Below, piece after piece: positions 35,901 through 45,001 of a DNA stretch of 64,000 nt. Below the pieces are notes generated by a model. That model did not search any database. It saw only the letters and a program-made list of their open reading frames with translations, and was not told where the DNA came from. The first letter of the stretch is position 1, and every line of letters starts with the position of its first letter. This stretch comes from Alteromonas naphthalenivorans (lineage in GTDB: Bacteria; Pseudomonadota; Gammaproteobacteria; Enterobacterales; Alteromonadaceae): positions 1,364,001-1,428,000 of the forward strand of contig NC_015554.1 in NCBI RefSeq assembly GCF_000213655.1, given 5' to 3'. The translations under genes were made by a program, and so were the position numbers.

Positions 35901-37407
35901 AGATAAAGCTAAAGACTATTCATCGGTATTGAACAACAACACTGATACTTTTATTAACGCTATTGTCAGTAGTTTAGCGTTGCAAACGGATTCTGCAGCC
36001 GAGTATCGATTCAAAGCGGGGACTGACATAAAAACAACCAGTAACCATATACTCCATTACTCATCACAACGCTTCATGCGATCATCCAGTGCCTTCTATA
36101 TTTTACCTGTGCTAATGATTACTGCTGTTTTCGTATTCAGTGTGTTTTGTGCAGCCCTATTGCTTATTAGTCGCAAGCTGTTAGGTGAGCATATTTTTGA
36201 CAGCTATCGCTTGCGCCCTCCATCTGAAGCAGAAGACAGTGAGTACATTTGGAAACAACTTACACCACAACACTCTGAACGTATGCAGGTTCAGTTTATT
36301 AGCCAACTTAGCCAATCTGACTTAGAAAACGCATTTTTAGCCCACGAATATACCATTTTCGAGAATAAAGTGGGTGACATTCAAGATTGGCTCACTCGGG
36401 TGAAAGAACCCGATTTTGATAAAATATTAAAAATAGATGAACTTGAAAATACGCCAACCATTATTTTAAAAGGGCTAAACAAAGCACTGCTTGATCACGC
36501 CGAACGGGATGCCGCATTTGAGCTTATTCAAACCCTTCAAAAACACAAGTGTCACTTGATATTAGTATCTGAAATGTCACCGATGCAGTTACTTAGCCAC
36601 GCCGAGAGCTTCCCTGCGTTTGAAACTCAACATTTACCGAGTAAAAACGAGTTATGGCAGTGGAGCAAATTACTTCGCAGTTTTTATATACATTATTATT
36701 GGGTAGCCAGTAAGAAAAATACCCTCACCACATCGCCTACCGCCTTTTCGGTACTGGCGCATGAATCTACGTACTGGCCCGATTTACTCGATGTGCAACG
36801 GGCGTTTCTCATTTACCATCTAGAAATAAAGCTAAAGCGCTCAGCAGAAAATATTGATGCAGTATTGTCTGCGCTGAATGGCGTTAATGTGGCTCACCTA
36901 AAAGAGGTGCAACACGCATTGAAACTGGACAATTACTGGTCTCCTCAGCAAATCGTTGAGTTTTTTGTTCACCACGCCCGGCCTGCTTATCGCATGCGGT
37001 GGGAGCAATGCACCACGAATGAACGGCTCATTTTGTTACAGCTTGCCCAAGGTGCCAAGTTAAACCCAGCCAGTGCTGAAATTATTGGTCATTTACAACG
37101 AAGGGGGCTAATTTATCGAGATTGCGGATGGCACTTGGTGAATGAGAGCTTCAGGCAATTTGTCATGAGCGCAGAGTCTGCGAAGCACATTGAGGTATGG
37201 CTTAAAGAAACGCGCTCGAGTATTTGGCATAATTTGCGACCGCCATTATTTATGCTGGTGGGGCTATTATTTCTGTTAGTGATTTTCAGTGCAAACATTG
37301 CCTTCGATTCTATTATTACTACATTAGCGGCAGTGCTAGGAGTATTACCCATGTTAATTACGAATTTGTCTAGCCTTAGAACATTAGAGATATTACCTAA
37401 AGACTGA
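32974..37407 (+). CDS. Giant multi-pass membrane protein with ATPase-like tail, unknown
   Basis: 1477 residues that I do not recognise as a named family. An N-terminal membrane helix (about 18-36) precedes a polar, Asn/Glu-rich periplasmic segment. Two helices follow (near 284 and 320), then a second large periplasmic region (345-650) that may hold a dCache-like sensor fold, and seven or so helices between 655 and 1065. A cytoplasmic part (1075-1420) contains a strand-Gly-Leu-Asn/His-helix-strand order (TIILKGLNKALLDHAERDA, then CHLILVSE) like Walker B and sensor 1 of AAA+ or STAND proteins, but no P-loop is visible. A winged-helix-like region and two final helices end it. The start could also be 32989. 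Confidence 0.75.
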   Translation: MDVWIMHTGRHEALKRYSLLLLIAILVGSAYYFLRIQQNEIQQNHGYLRQLNEAGKSLQQSIDMLLTSVKEEFKPQETKNESGNESHNSNEKVSEFKKRISSNENFKHLVIVNSTTKNEVENDVSTEEPTRVEANKVNSEFDAKSRIFKVHVAHNTVTVPIADLISNHLSPFPLLVISDENGEVIAEKRHSNFAKALSDLRFSNVEELLGKQENNETGSKGNLKASDSVDRQIAGLYLRVYRQPITITGLNTGGEDDATTLYLLAFVEKKEVVLNNLKIGNNTALWIVLFLTLLVATLPILKIQYCAPTYSYTRSDVTQCILGLFILVGVATIAISDQLFFRYWLQQKTLDSTHIHKMISSDFDKELSELLLLDSRYFKRSQSDVISGCVDSGGSENSVNVTDLLNCSLINEQSVADTSAYFIENWFLLGKSGVVSRYKENRPDMIFRPHKNLHNFKKTPLNEREYYKRAWNGGLWRLDIQLVGKFHYNTTRRKVCCEKLLESTNAIPQQFFIERIRNIDDARFNSQLVFEHIDKDGENGTGEITKRVSSIGTLLTSLNQRVMPKNIGYAVIDQVGKVLYHSNEERSLVENFVAENGHDLQLLTTLSNLQNIDIDQPAQLQLDYGGEEHSMVIGPLHSTIPEWALVVFYNQEEASQVNMLLVFLAVILYLTLLIPLVLISRYISSQGVWARLFHYQYDDENTAIPNPNSTTPNANVIGGERKTYRWLALWIWSACAMQIFTIGIIDTVIPRLAFLSFTLTFMLIILQFIFVPVEIEGKKLSLKALAWRYVSTPGLLVRMPFFIPLVCFASLSLLLLSGVFTNTENSHVSHSSYDSLFFPLLGIGLFLFSTCLMWIKSVREGIAVQSDKKPSSLSELSSRVPNSYIWYLAGCIYLVTVVPTVLLVNSVNSYMLEGQATFQNQHLLEMQQHVSLESQQYRALMYQEPLSARDGLPAANPEIPFKTIFPALERENWVTLDKAKDYSSVLNNNTDTFINAIVSSLALQTDSAAEYRFKAGTDIKTTSNHILHYSSQRFMRSSSAFYILPVLMITAVFVFSVFCAALLLISRKLLGEHIFDSYRLRPPSEAEDSEYIWKQLTPQHSERMQVQFISQLSQSDLENAFLAHEYTIFENKVGDIQDWLTRVKEPDFDKILKIDELENTPTIILKGLNKALLDHAERDAAFELIQTLQKHKCHLILVSEMSPMQLLSHAESFPAFETQHLPSKNELWQWSKLLRSFYIHYYWVASKKNTLTTSPTAFSVLAHESTYWPDLLDVQRAFLIYHLEIKLKRSAENIDAVLSALNGVNVAHLKEVQHALKLDNYWSPQQIVEFFVHHARPAYRMRWEQCTTNERLILLQLAQGAKLNPASAEIIGHLQRRGLIYRDCGWHLVNESFRQFVMSAESAKHIEVWLKETRSSIWHNLRPPLFMLVGLLFLLVIFSANIAFDSIITTLAAVLGVLPMLITNLSSLRTLEILPKD

Positions 37408-38017
37408 TCAATAAAAATGCTGAAGGATGATCAGAAAAAGCCGTTTTTTTCTAAATCTTCATATGCACCACAATGCACCAACACGTAGCATGGTGTTCAT
37501 CGTATTCGGTGCGCTTAAATGAGCTTGGGGATCAAGCAGATTAATAGGGGAAAGTATACAAAAAAGTGAACTGCAACTCATGTTTAGGCGCGTCTTTTAA
37601 GCCGAAAGATTTTAAAAAATAGAGGGAGGCTTGTAGTCAGGACGATAAAAACATTGCTGCTAAAATAGGCTATTTTCTTTTGATTTCTATGATAATAGTG
37701 TCAAACGTGAATGACGAAAATGCGTCACTAATCCCCTTTCTTGGTAAAAAACGGACGAAATTCTAGCGTAACAAAACCTTATACTCCGCTATAGCAAAAT
37801 ATCAGGTTTTCACCGCATTGTATGTGGATTGTCCGAAATCTGATTTAAAGAATAATTAAAATCTCAATGTAGCAGTTAGTAAGAGATGTACATTTTTGAG
37901 CATTGCGCGCACTAAATAAGTGCAATAAATTCAGTGGGTTACTAAAAATTCTCTCTTGCATGCCCGCTTGTTACCCATTAATCTAAAGTTCGGTGTACTT
38001 ATTAGGCATAGTGGCAA
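37408..38017. other. 610-base intergenic region
   Basis: AT-rich DNA upstream of the aminotransferase gene. A short G/C stem before a T run near 37430-37450 could be a weak terminator. No gene or clear promoter can be supported. Confidence 0.35.
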
Positions 38018-39202
38018 ATGAAACAAGAATTAAAAAATAATCCATCAGTTAACTCATCACGTCGTAATTGGTTAAAGTCAGTTGGTTTAGGTGCTGGCGC
38101 AGTTGCGCTAACAGCATGTGTAGACTCTAGCGTTAAAGAACTTAGCGCAGCAGGAATGAAAACGGATCATTTTCCTTCAGCTACCCCTAATGTGAGTGAC
38201 GGCCTTGTTCGTTTATCGTCTAATGAAAACGCCTTTGGCCCTTCAGCTAAAGCGGTAGATGCCATGCAAGGTGAATTATTCAACTTAGCACGCTATTCAG
38301 ATGCAACGGTGGATGTGCTTAAAAGCAAAATTGCTGCACAAGAAGGGGTATCTGAAGATCAAATTATTGTTACCAATGGATCTTCTCCCATCTTATTCGG
38401 CTACGCCGATTGGATTACAAAAAACGGTAATAAATTGGTAACGTCTATGGCTACTTACGAGGGTGTACCTCGTGGCGCAGAATTCATGGGCGCCGACGTA
38501 ACTTACGTTCCGCTAGATGCTGATATGAATTTCGATTTAGACGCGATTGAAGCTGCGGTTACTGAAGACACCACTGCCGTGTATATTTGTAACCCTAATA
38601 ACCCGACGGGTACCGTGGTAGATGCGGCTAAGCTCACCGCGTTTGCAAAACGGGTATCTAAAAAGGCGCAGGTATTTATCGATGAAGCGTATATCGAAAT
38701 GTCAGACGCTTATCCCGCTAATGTACAATCAAAGTTAGTGGCCGAAGGGCATGATGTGGTTATTTGCCGCACTTTCTCTAAAATTCATGCCATGGCAGGG
38801 CAACGCTTAGGTTATGCCATTCTACCCGCTGAACAAGCAAAGCAATTAGGTGGCATGTTGCGTATGGGGGGGGTGAACTACTTAGCATTAGTAGCAGGTA
38901 TGGCAAGCATGGAAGATCATGCAAACCTAAATACTATGCGTTCAAGGGTAAAAGTAGAACGTGAGAAGCTAACGGCAGCCGCTGAATCACTAGGCCAGGC
39001 TTATGCGAAAAACCCGCAAGGCAACTTTATCTATATGGATACCGGTATGCCACACGACGAGTTTGCAAAGTTAATGAAGGCGCAAGGAATTAAAGTCGTT
39101 GGCCGTACATGGCCTGGCTACGACACATGGTCACGAATTAGTGTAGGTATTCCTGAAGAAACGGATGCGTGCGTAAAAGCATTAAAAACGGTTTTAGCAT
39201 AA
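38018..39202 (+). CDS. Tat-exported aminotransferase, histidinol-phosphate type, putative lipoprotein
   Basis: 394 residues of fold-type I PLP aminotransferase, class I/II, nearest to histidinol-phosphate aminotransferase. Visible are SSNENAFGPS, NPNNPTGT and the PLP lysine in RTFSKIHAMAGQRLGYA (near 255). The N-terminus has a twin-arginine signal (SSRRNWLKSVGLGAGAVALTAC) that ends in a lipobox-like LTAC, so the protein is probably folded with PLP, exported and anchored. Amino-acid substrate unknown. It stands alone, followed by a strong hairpin. A periplasmic aminotransferase is unusual, since histidine synthesis is cytoplasmic. Confidence 0.88.
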   Translation: MKQELKNNPSVNSSRRNWLKSVGLGAGAVALTACVDSSVKELSAAGMKTDHFPSATPNVSDGLVRLSSNENAFGPSAKAVDAMQGELFNLARYSDATVDVLKSKIAAQEGVSEDQIIVTNGSSPILFGYADWITKNGNKLVTSMATYEGVPRGAEFMGADVTYVPLDADMNFDLDAIEAAVTEDTTAVYICNPNNPTGTVVDAAKLTAFAKRVSKKAQVFIDEAYIEMSDAYPANVQSKLVAEGHDVVICRTFSKIHAMAGQRLGYAILPAEQAKQLGGMLRMGGVNYLALVAGMASMEDHANLNTMRSRVKVEREKLTAAAESLGQAYAKNPQGNFIYMDTGMPHDEFAKLMKAQGIKVVGRTWPGYDTWSRISVGIPEETDACVKALKTVLA

Positions 39203-39232
39203 GTTTGTAACGGAATATAAAGACTAAATGCT

Positions 39233-39285
39233 GGTGGTTTTGTTGGTACCTCTATGGGGTACGTCAACAGCAAAACCATCGGCTT
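39233..39285 (+). terminator. Long hairpin terminator
   Basis: Arms GGTGGTTTTGTTG (39233-39245) and CAACAGCAAAACCA (39265-39278) with an inner GTACC/GGTAC stem, followed by CTTTT. It ends the aminotransferase unit. Confidence 0.65.
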
Positions 39286-39358
39286 TTAACCCTACCTTTA
39301 CTAATACGCATTAGCATTCAAAATATACTTTCTCTAATAAAGCACCCTCAATGCTGTA

Positions 39359-39622
39359 TCAATGATGTCGTAGCGCATCAATAAGCTCACTTTTACTCAT
39401 GGTTGAGCGACCTGAAATACCTACTTCTTTAGCTTTGTCGTAAAGCTCTTTCTTGGTACGTTCTTCATATTTTTTACTTTCACCGCCTTTTTTCGAGGGC
39501 GATTGCTCATCGTTAGCTTGCGCATTGGCAATTCTGGCTGATTTTTCTTTGCTGTAGCCTTTATCCCGAAGCGCTTCATACGTGTCGTCGTTCTTAATCT
39601 GTGCTGCGTGTTGCTTGGCCAT
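39359..39622 (-). CDS. Rho_N/SAP-like small protein (DUF7218 type)
   Basis: 87 residues, very rich in Lys, Glu and Ala. The N-terminal part (KNDDTYEALRDKGYSKEKSARIAN) matches a family often labelled DUF7218. The C-terminal part (KKELYDKAKEVGISGRSTMSKSELIDAL) is the Rho N-terminal or SAP-like helix-extended-loop-helix that binds nucleic acid. AGGAGA lies before the ATG. Likely a stress-linked DNA or RNA binder. Stands alone. Confidence 0.8.
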   Translation of the reverse strand: MAKQHAAQIKNDDTYEALRDKGYSKEKSARIANAQANDEQSPSKKGGESKKYEERTKKELYDKAKEVGISGRSTMSKSELIDALRHH

Positions 39623-39861
39623 GGTAATCTCCTTTGCTTATTTTTCTCATCGGTAGGTAGCAGAAAAGCCGATAAGGTTAATTGAGCCTTACTTTTTATA
39701 CTTCAACTTGGCAATTTTGGTGCACTGATAGATAAAAGTTAATGAGCTAATACAGAAGCTAATACATAAGCAAATAAGCGGAATAGACCCTACTTATTCT
39801 TGGGTCTTAGTACTGCGTCCTTCATCCATAAAGCAAGTAGGGTAAATCCGCGTTCTATACG

Positions 39862-41727
39862 TTACTCTACAAAGAAAACCTCAGACTGTAGTTCGTCACC
39901 AATGTTAGTATTCGCTCGAATCACTTCTGCTAGCGTGGTGCCTTCTACCATTTCAAGCTCGTCATCGGTCAAATATCTTTGATACCAAAACCGATCACCT
40001 TCGCGAAGTTCGTCGAATTGCTTAACATTGATAGCAGTAAATAATTCACCTAACTGAGAACCCGTTTCTATTTGAGGATCTTCAGATAACCCGCCTATCC
40101 ATAGCTCAACATCATCAACCGAATTGTAGGCGTTGGACAGTGCAGTTTGCAGCGTGGTGTTTGAAGTAATGTCACTGAAAAATTCAGCACGCTCTAACCC
40201 CATGGCTTCCCGAACATCATTATAGGATGCTAGCCCGTGATCTCGCCCCCGTTGAATATTTAAAGAGATAAGGTCAAAGCCTCCACTGCCAGGCCTACCA
40301 AATAAAAAGTTACGTAGTCCATTTACCACTTTAATATCGATAGCTTGATGACGTTGTTTTGCCAGGCCACGAAGAACAGGGTCAATATCATCTTCTTCAA
40401 CGTACAGCCCTATCCCTGTGAAAAAGGCATCACGAAGCGCCAAACTACCTTCATCTATTGGATTATTGTCGGCATCTAAGCGAAGTATATTGTCACTGAC
40501 TTCGCTATGACCAAGCCGATAGGCTGCAGTTGAAAACTCATTGTAGGTGGTGGGATTTACGTCATCATCATAACCTTGATAATCAGGCATTGTGTTTTCG
40601 CCCAATAAAGCAGGTAGGTACTCGTCGTAGGTAATTATCTGCAACTTGGCAATAACAAGACGCCTAGTTTGTTCGTATATATCTTCGACATCTGATTGGG
40701 GCTGTTGCGCCTGTAGAATAGTCGCAATGCGGTTGTGCTCCCTTACCCAAATAGTATGCATAGCGGTAAGCACAGCTTGTTCATTAACCCGAACGTCGCC
40801 GCCGAGAAATAACACGCTAGGGTCAGATACAAAGCCATTAGCATTCGGAAATCCGTTAGGGTTTCGTGGCAGTAAGTTATTCTCAGATGTGGCTAAGAAG
40901 GGCGATTGATCCCCTTCGCGCAACGCTTCATTACGTTCGGAATCAGAGCCATAAATCATCGAGCCATCTATCCAACTCGTAATTTCATTTTCCTGTTCAC
41001 GAACGTTATTCGCATCGGTGCCTGTGTCTGGGTCGTAAATTGCACGATTAAATGAAATAGTGACACTCCCTGTACTGTTAGGGTCGAAAAATACATCGCC
41101 TGTGGGCACAATGATGTGTTCCGCTTCTAAGGTACTTCCGTCTGTAAGGCTTATATCGTGGTCAATAAACTGTCCCCACTGCCATAAGTAATCACTGGTG
41201 TTATAAGTGTTGGGTATACTTTCCCCCTCAGCCTGCATCACCAGCAAGTTGCTGATTTCACGTGCACTTTTTTGTGCTGGACCGGCCATTTCTGACACGC
41301 CGTCAGTGTAAAAAGCAGGCGCTATACGTTGCAGGTGACTAAAGGTAACACCCCAATCGGGGTTATCTTGATTGTTACTACTGCCATCATAAGAGCGTAT
41401 TTCTCTGCCTCCTTGGGTATTGAGAACAAAATCTTCTCTTCCTTCTCTATCCCGACTATTTTGACGTTGTTGGTCTACATCTTCGTCAATTCCCTGTGCA
41501 GATCTGCCTCTTTGGTTATTATCAGCATTGTTTCTGTTGTTGTCCGTATTTTCATTGTTGTCGGCGCCATCATTTCCATCGCTGTTTCCATCATTATTTG
41601 CATCAGAAATGGTATCCACATCAGGGGATGTTAATGTGGCATTAGTGGATTGCTCATCGTCGTTGTTGTCCGAACCGCAGCCATATAAGCTGCTTAACGT
41701 AACGGCTAAAAACGCTAATTTTTTCAT
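39862..41727 (-). CDS. Animal-type haem peroxidase lipoprotein
   Basis: About 621 residues from the ATG at 41727, which has AGGACA upstream and begins a lipoprotein signal (KKLAFLAVTLSSLYGC). An Asn/Asp-rich low-complexity linker (about 18-90) is followed by an animal haem peroxidase domain (peroxinectin-like). Visible are the distal-His motif WGQFIDHDIS, the catalytic Arg region, REHNRIATIL and the proximal-His motif AAYRLGHSEVSD. It should use H2O2 to oxidise halides or organics outside the inner membrane. Single-gene unit. Confidence 0.9.
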   Translation of the reverse strand: MKKLAFLAVTLSSLYGCGSDNNDDEQSTNATLTSPDVDTISDANNDGNSDGNDGADNNENTDNNRNNADNNQRGRSAQGIDEDVDQQRQNSRDREGREDFVLNTQGGREIRSYDGSSNNQDNPDWGVTFSHLQRIAPAFYTDGVSEMAGPAQKSAREISNLLVMQAEGESIPNTYNTSDYLWQWGQFIDHDISLTDGSTLEAEHIIVPTGDVFFDPNSTGSVTISFNRAIYDPDTGTDANNVREQENEITSWIDGSMIYGSDSERNEALREGDQSPFLATSENNLLPRNPNGFPNANGFVSDPSVLFLGGDVRVNEQAVLTAMHTIWVREHNRIATILQAQQPQSDVEDIYEQTRRLVIAKLQIITYDEYLPALLGENTMPDYQGYDDDVNPTTYNEFSTAAYRLGHSEVSDNILRLDADNNPIDEGSLALRDAFFTGIGLYVEEDDIDPVLRGLAKQRHQAIDIKVVNGLRNFLFGRPGSGGFDLISLNIQRGRDHGLASYNDVREAMGLERAEFFSDITSNTTLQTALSNAYNSVDDVELWIGGLSEDPQIETGSQLGELFTAINVKQFDELREGDRFWYQRYLTDDELEMVEGTTLAEVIRANTNIGDELQSEVFFVE

Positions 41728-42017
41728 AATATGTCCTGTAATTACTAATTTAAAAAACAATCAAGCTCGTTGAAAAAAATGGGGGAGATTGATTGCTATT
41801 TGAACCTTCAAATCCTTTGAAGCATTTATAATTACTTTTAATTTCTTCAGACGTTTGCATACCGGGGCAAGGATCGGCGAGGGGGCAGGCATCTTGTTGT
41901 TCAAAGATTAGGAGTAAATAATACGAAATCTGTTCAAACCTTTACACTTTGTTGACAATTTTTGCTTTGAGTAACTGAGATGGGCAGAGAGGAAAACAGT
42001 AGAAGGGCTGCTTATAA

Positions 42018-42056
42018 ATAAAAACGCCGCGTGCAGAGCGAGCCGCAGCGGCGTTT
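42018..42056 (-). terminator. Bidirectional terminator
   Basis: A 9-base stem AAACGCCGC/GCGGCGTTT (42022-42030 and 42048-42056). It yields a U run on the minus strand after the reductase gene. Confidence 0.75.
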
Positions 42057-42082
42057 CAAAAGCTTTTCTTTAAAAAAGAAAT

Positions 42083-43258
42083 TTACTTCTCTACGTTAAA
42101 CGTAAGCCCTGCTTTTTCAGTGAGGCGAGAAATCAACTTATCACCCAATGCAGATGCAGGTGTAAAGAAGCCGCCAGAAAGTGACACATCTTTACAAAGG
42201 CAAAGGGCAGATTCTGAAATCATTTTGCTGGTTGAGCCATAACCCGGGTCTTTGTCACCAGTTACTGATACCGCAAGGGTATCGCCATTAGTTGCTTCAC
42301 CGATAAACATAACATCGTAAAACCCATTTTCCCGCTCTTCTTTACTTGGGCCTTCACCAGGCTTAGGGCCACCCTCACCACCTAATGATTTGTCTTGGGC
42401 AACATGGTTCGCCATCGCTTCGCCTTTCTCGCCAGGGCCAGTAAGCATCATCTCATCATACTGAAAGGTTTTGCCGTAGGCGAAGTTTGCCAAGTAATTA
42501 GAACGGTGTACGTTCTTGGTATTAATAGCCGCCATAATAAATGGCGCAGCCCACGAACCTAAAGACTCGTCGTAGTATGGCTTGGTGCCATCTGGCTGTG
42601 GGTGACTTTGGCTAGCATCTGCAAGCGAGAACGGATTAATCAGTGCAGACATAATCGATTTGTCTTTATGTGCTGCTACCATAGTGGCTTTTAAGCTGGC
42701 TGCTGTACCACCAGAAAACGTACCCTGCATTTTTCTCACACGGCCTTTTACGTATTCAATCGCGGCGCCGGTTTGCTTTTTAGCGTGCTCTTGTAAGAAG
42801 TGAACCCCTAAATCGAAAGGTACAGAGTCGAACCCACACGAAAAAACAATATTGGCACCCGTGTCTTTTGCTTTGGCTTCATATTTGTTGATCATCTGGT
42901 GCATCCACGCAGGCTCACCACATAAGTCGGTATAGCCCGTGCCGTTGTCAACGCAGGCAGAGAGTAATTTTTCACCGTAAATTTGATAAGGCCCTACCGT
43001 GGTTAATACCACTGATGTGCGCTTAGTCAGCGAATCTAGTGCAGCGTTGTCATCACCATCTGCAATAATACTTACCACATCATCGCTAATACCTAACTCT
43101 GCTTTAACATCCGCAAGCTTGGCTTCGTTACGCCCGGCAATAGCCCATTTTACGCTGCTGTCGCTGCCATATTGGCTTTGGAAGTATTCAGCTACCAATT
43201 TACCAGTGAAGCCCGTAGCACCAAAAATTACTACATCAAATTCCCGTTGATCACTCAT
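42083..43258 (-). CDS. Saccharopine dehydrogenase-like reductase (trans-acting enoyl reductase type)
   Basis: 391 residues. An N-terminal Rossmann fold with the nucleotide motif VIFGATGFTGKLVAEYF is followed by AIAGRNEAKL, the SDR-like VLTTVGPYQIYGE and YTDLCGEPAWMH. The C-terminal part has the SGGTAAS loop. Relatives include the mycobacterial trans-acting enoyl reductase and saccharopine-dehydrogenase-like oxidoreductases, so a lipid-related NAD(P)H reductase is plausible. No pathway gene is beside it. A terminator lies 27 bases after its stop. Confidence 0.85.
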   Translation of the reverse strand: MSDQREFDVVIFGATGFTGKLVAEYFQSQYGSDSSVKWAIAGRNEAKLADVKAELGISDDVVSIIADGDDNAALDSLTKRTSVVLTTVGPYQIYGEKLLSACVDNGTGYTDLCGEPAWMHQMINKYEAKAKDTGANIVFSCGFDSVPFDLGVHFLQEHAKKQTGAAIEYVKGRVRKMQGTFSGGTAASLKATMVAAHKDKSIMSALINPFSLADASQSHPQPDGTKPYYDESLGSWAAPFIMAAINTKNVHRSNYLANFAYGKTFQYDEMMLTGPGEKGEAMANHVAQDKSLGGEGGPKPGEGPSKEERENGFYDVMFIGEATNGDTLAVSVTGDKDPGYGSTSKMISESALCLCKDVSLSGGFFTPASALGDKLISRLTEKAGLTFNVEK

Positions 43259-43451
43259 AAATATCGTGTCCTATTTTATTTTTCATGGAAGACTTATGTG
43301 CAACCAATATACGCAATCCCTTCAGGTTAAATCATTTTTTTAGGTAATAATTGAGTATTGATTTGGGTGTGAATACACATGTAATTTACCACCCAGTATG
43401 CAATGCGCAGTGCTTACCAAAACAAAATAGATAGAGGCGAATAAACAGCGA

Positions 43452-44660
43452 TTAGCGAATATAAGGTTCAACAAATCGTTTCATGCGGGTTAAGCCTTCT
43501 TTTAAACGGCTTATCTCTGTGGCAAACGACAACCTTACATAACGAGTAGCATTATGTTCGCCAAAGTCGTCACCGGGTGTTAATGCCACATATTCGGTTT
43601 CTAATAAACGGTCACAGAACTCAATGGCGGTAAGGCCAGTAGATTCAATATTGATATACGCGTAAAACGCGCCATCTGGTGTCGCGTCAATACTTAAACC
43701 CATGTCTGCAATGGCGTCCAGCACAAACGTAGCACGTGTGCGCAATTGTGCTTTTTTCTGTTCACATTGGGCAAGTGACTCCGGTGTAAAGCACGCTAGC
43801 GCAGCTTGCTGGGCTAGGGTAGAGGGGCAAATAAATAGGTTTTGTGCTAATCGCTCCATAACTTGGGTCATACCTTCGGGTACCACACACCAACCTAAGC
43901 GCCAGCCTGTCATACCGAAGTATTTGGAAAAGCTATTAATCACAATAGTATTGTTGTGCAAGCGCTCATTCGCCAAAACCGTGTTGAGTGGGGCAGGTTG
44001 CTTTGCAGCAGAAGGCGAGCTATCGCGTAAATCTAAGTTGAGATAAATTTCATCAACAATAAGAAATCCATCATTTTGCTTGCAGGTTTCACCAATACTA
44101 TATAGTTCCTTTTCTGCAATAGCGGTGCCGGTTGGGTTAGCCGGGCTAGCGATAAGCACGCCTTTGGTTTTACTATCCCAATGGTGTGTTACATCGTCAT
44201 GGGTTAACTGAAATTGTTGCTTGCTAGAAGTCGGCACTAACGTAACTTCGCCGCCAAAGGTGTTTAAAAATCGACGATTACAAGGGTATGAAGGATCGCC
44301 AAGTATTACCTTATCGCCGTTCTCAACGAGCGCTGCACTCACCAATAACAACGCCGCTGATGCGCCAGCGGTAACTACAATGCGCGAAGCTGGAATATCA
44401 ACGTTGTGCTGAGTTTTATAGAACTGAGCAATGGCGCTTCTAAGTTCAGGCAAGCCTAATGCTGAAGTATACGGGTAATCAGCTTGAGACAACGACTGCT
44501 TCATGGCCTCAACAACCGGCGTGGGCGCGCCGAAGTCAGGCTCACCCAAGTTTAACCGAATAACATCGTGTCCTTGATTGCTCAGCGCAGTGGCTTTCTC
44601 ACCATAGGCCATGGCTAAAAAAGGGGATAGGGTGGTGGCTCGAGTAGCGTACTTCAACAT
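43452..44660 (-). CDS. Class I/II PLP aminotransferase
   Basis: 402 residues of fold-type I aminotransferase in the aspartate aminotransferase group. Seen: LNLGEPDFGAPTPV at the N-terminus, ASPANPTGTA, IVDEIYLNL, the PLP lysine in NSFSKYFGMTGWRLGW, and the C-terminal YVRLSFA with substrate-carboxylate Arg. Cytoplasmic, no signal. The exact amino donor is not readable. Single gene, not linked to an amino-acid pathway here. Confidence 0.9.
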   Translation of the reverse strand: MLKYATRATTLSPFLAMAYGEKATALSNQGHDVIRLNLGEPDFGAPTPVVEAMKQSLSQADYPYTSALGLPELRSAIAQFYKTQHNVDIPASRIVVTAGASAALLLVSAALVENGDKVILGDPSYPCNRRFLNTFGGEVTLVPTSSKQQFQLTHDDVTHHWDSKTKGVLIASPANPTGTAIAEKELYSIGETCKQNDGFLIVDEIYLNLDLRDSSPSAAKQPAPLNTVLANERLHNNTIVINSFSKYFGMTGWRLGWCVVPEGMTQVMERLAQNLFICPSTLAQQAALACFTPESLAQCEQKKAQLRTRATFVLDAIADMGLSIDATPDGAFYAYINIESTGLTAIEFCDRLLETEYVALTPGDDFGEHNATRYVRLSFATEISRLKEGLTRMKRFVEPYIR

Positions 44661-45001
44661 GCTTTCTTACAACGTGGGGTAACAATGCCCCGTACTATAT
44701 CAATTGTGCAAACCTAATTACCAACAAAGTCGCCATATCTAATAGCAAAAGCAGGTAGCGTTAGCCAACTGTAATGACCAATAGCGGTTCTAGTCGCGAT
44801 TTTTAATAGCAATCAATACCAGCATTTACCATCAGCGACTAGGTTAGCGCTTTACCCATTAAAAATTCACGCAATAGTCAGTGTTTTTCGATGAATAGCC
44901 ATATGCATAATCAAACACTTACGATAGGGTAGAAGAGGTATAAGTTGAGATGATATAAAAAGTAAAATACAGCGTTTGCGTTATTTAAAAGGAAATCAGT
45001 C

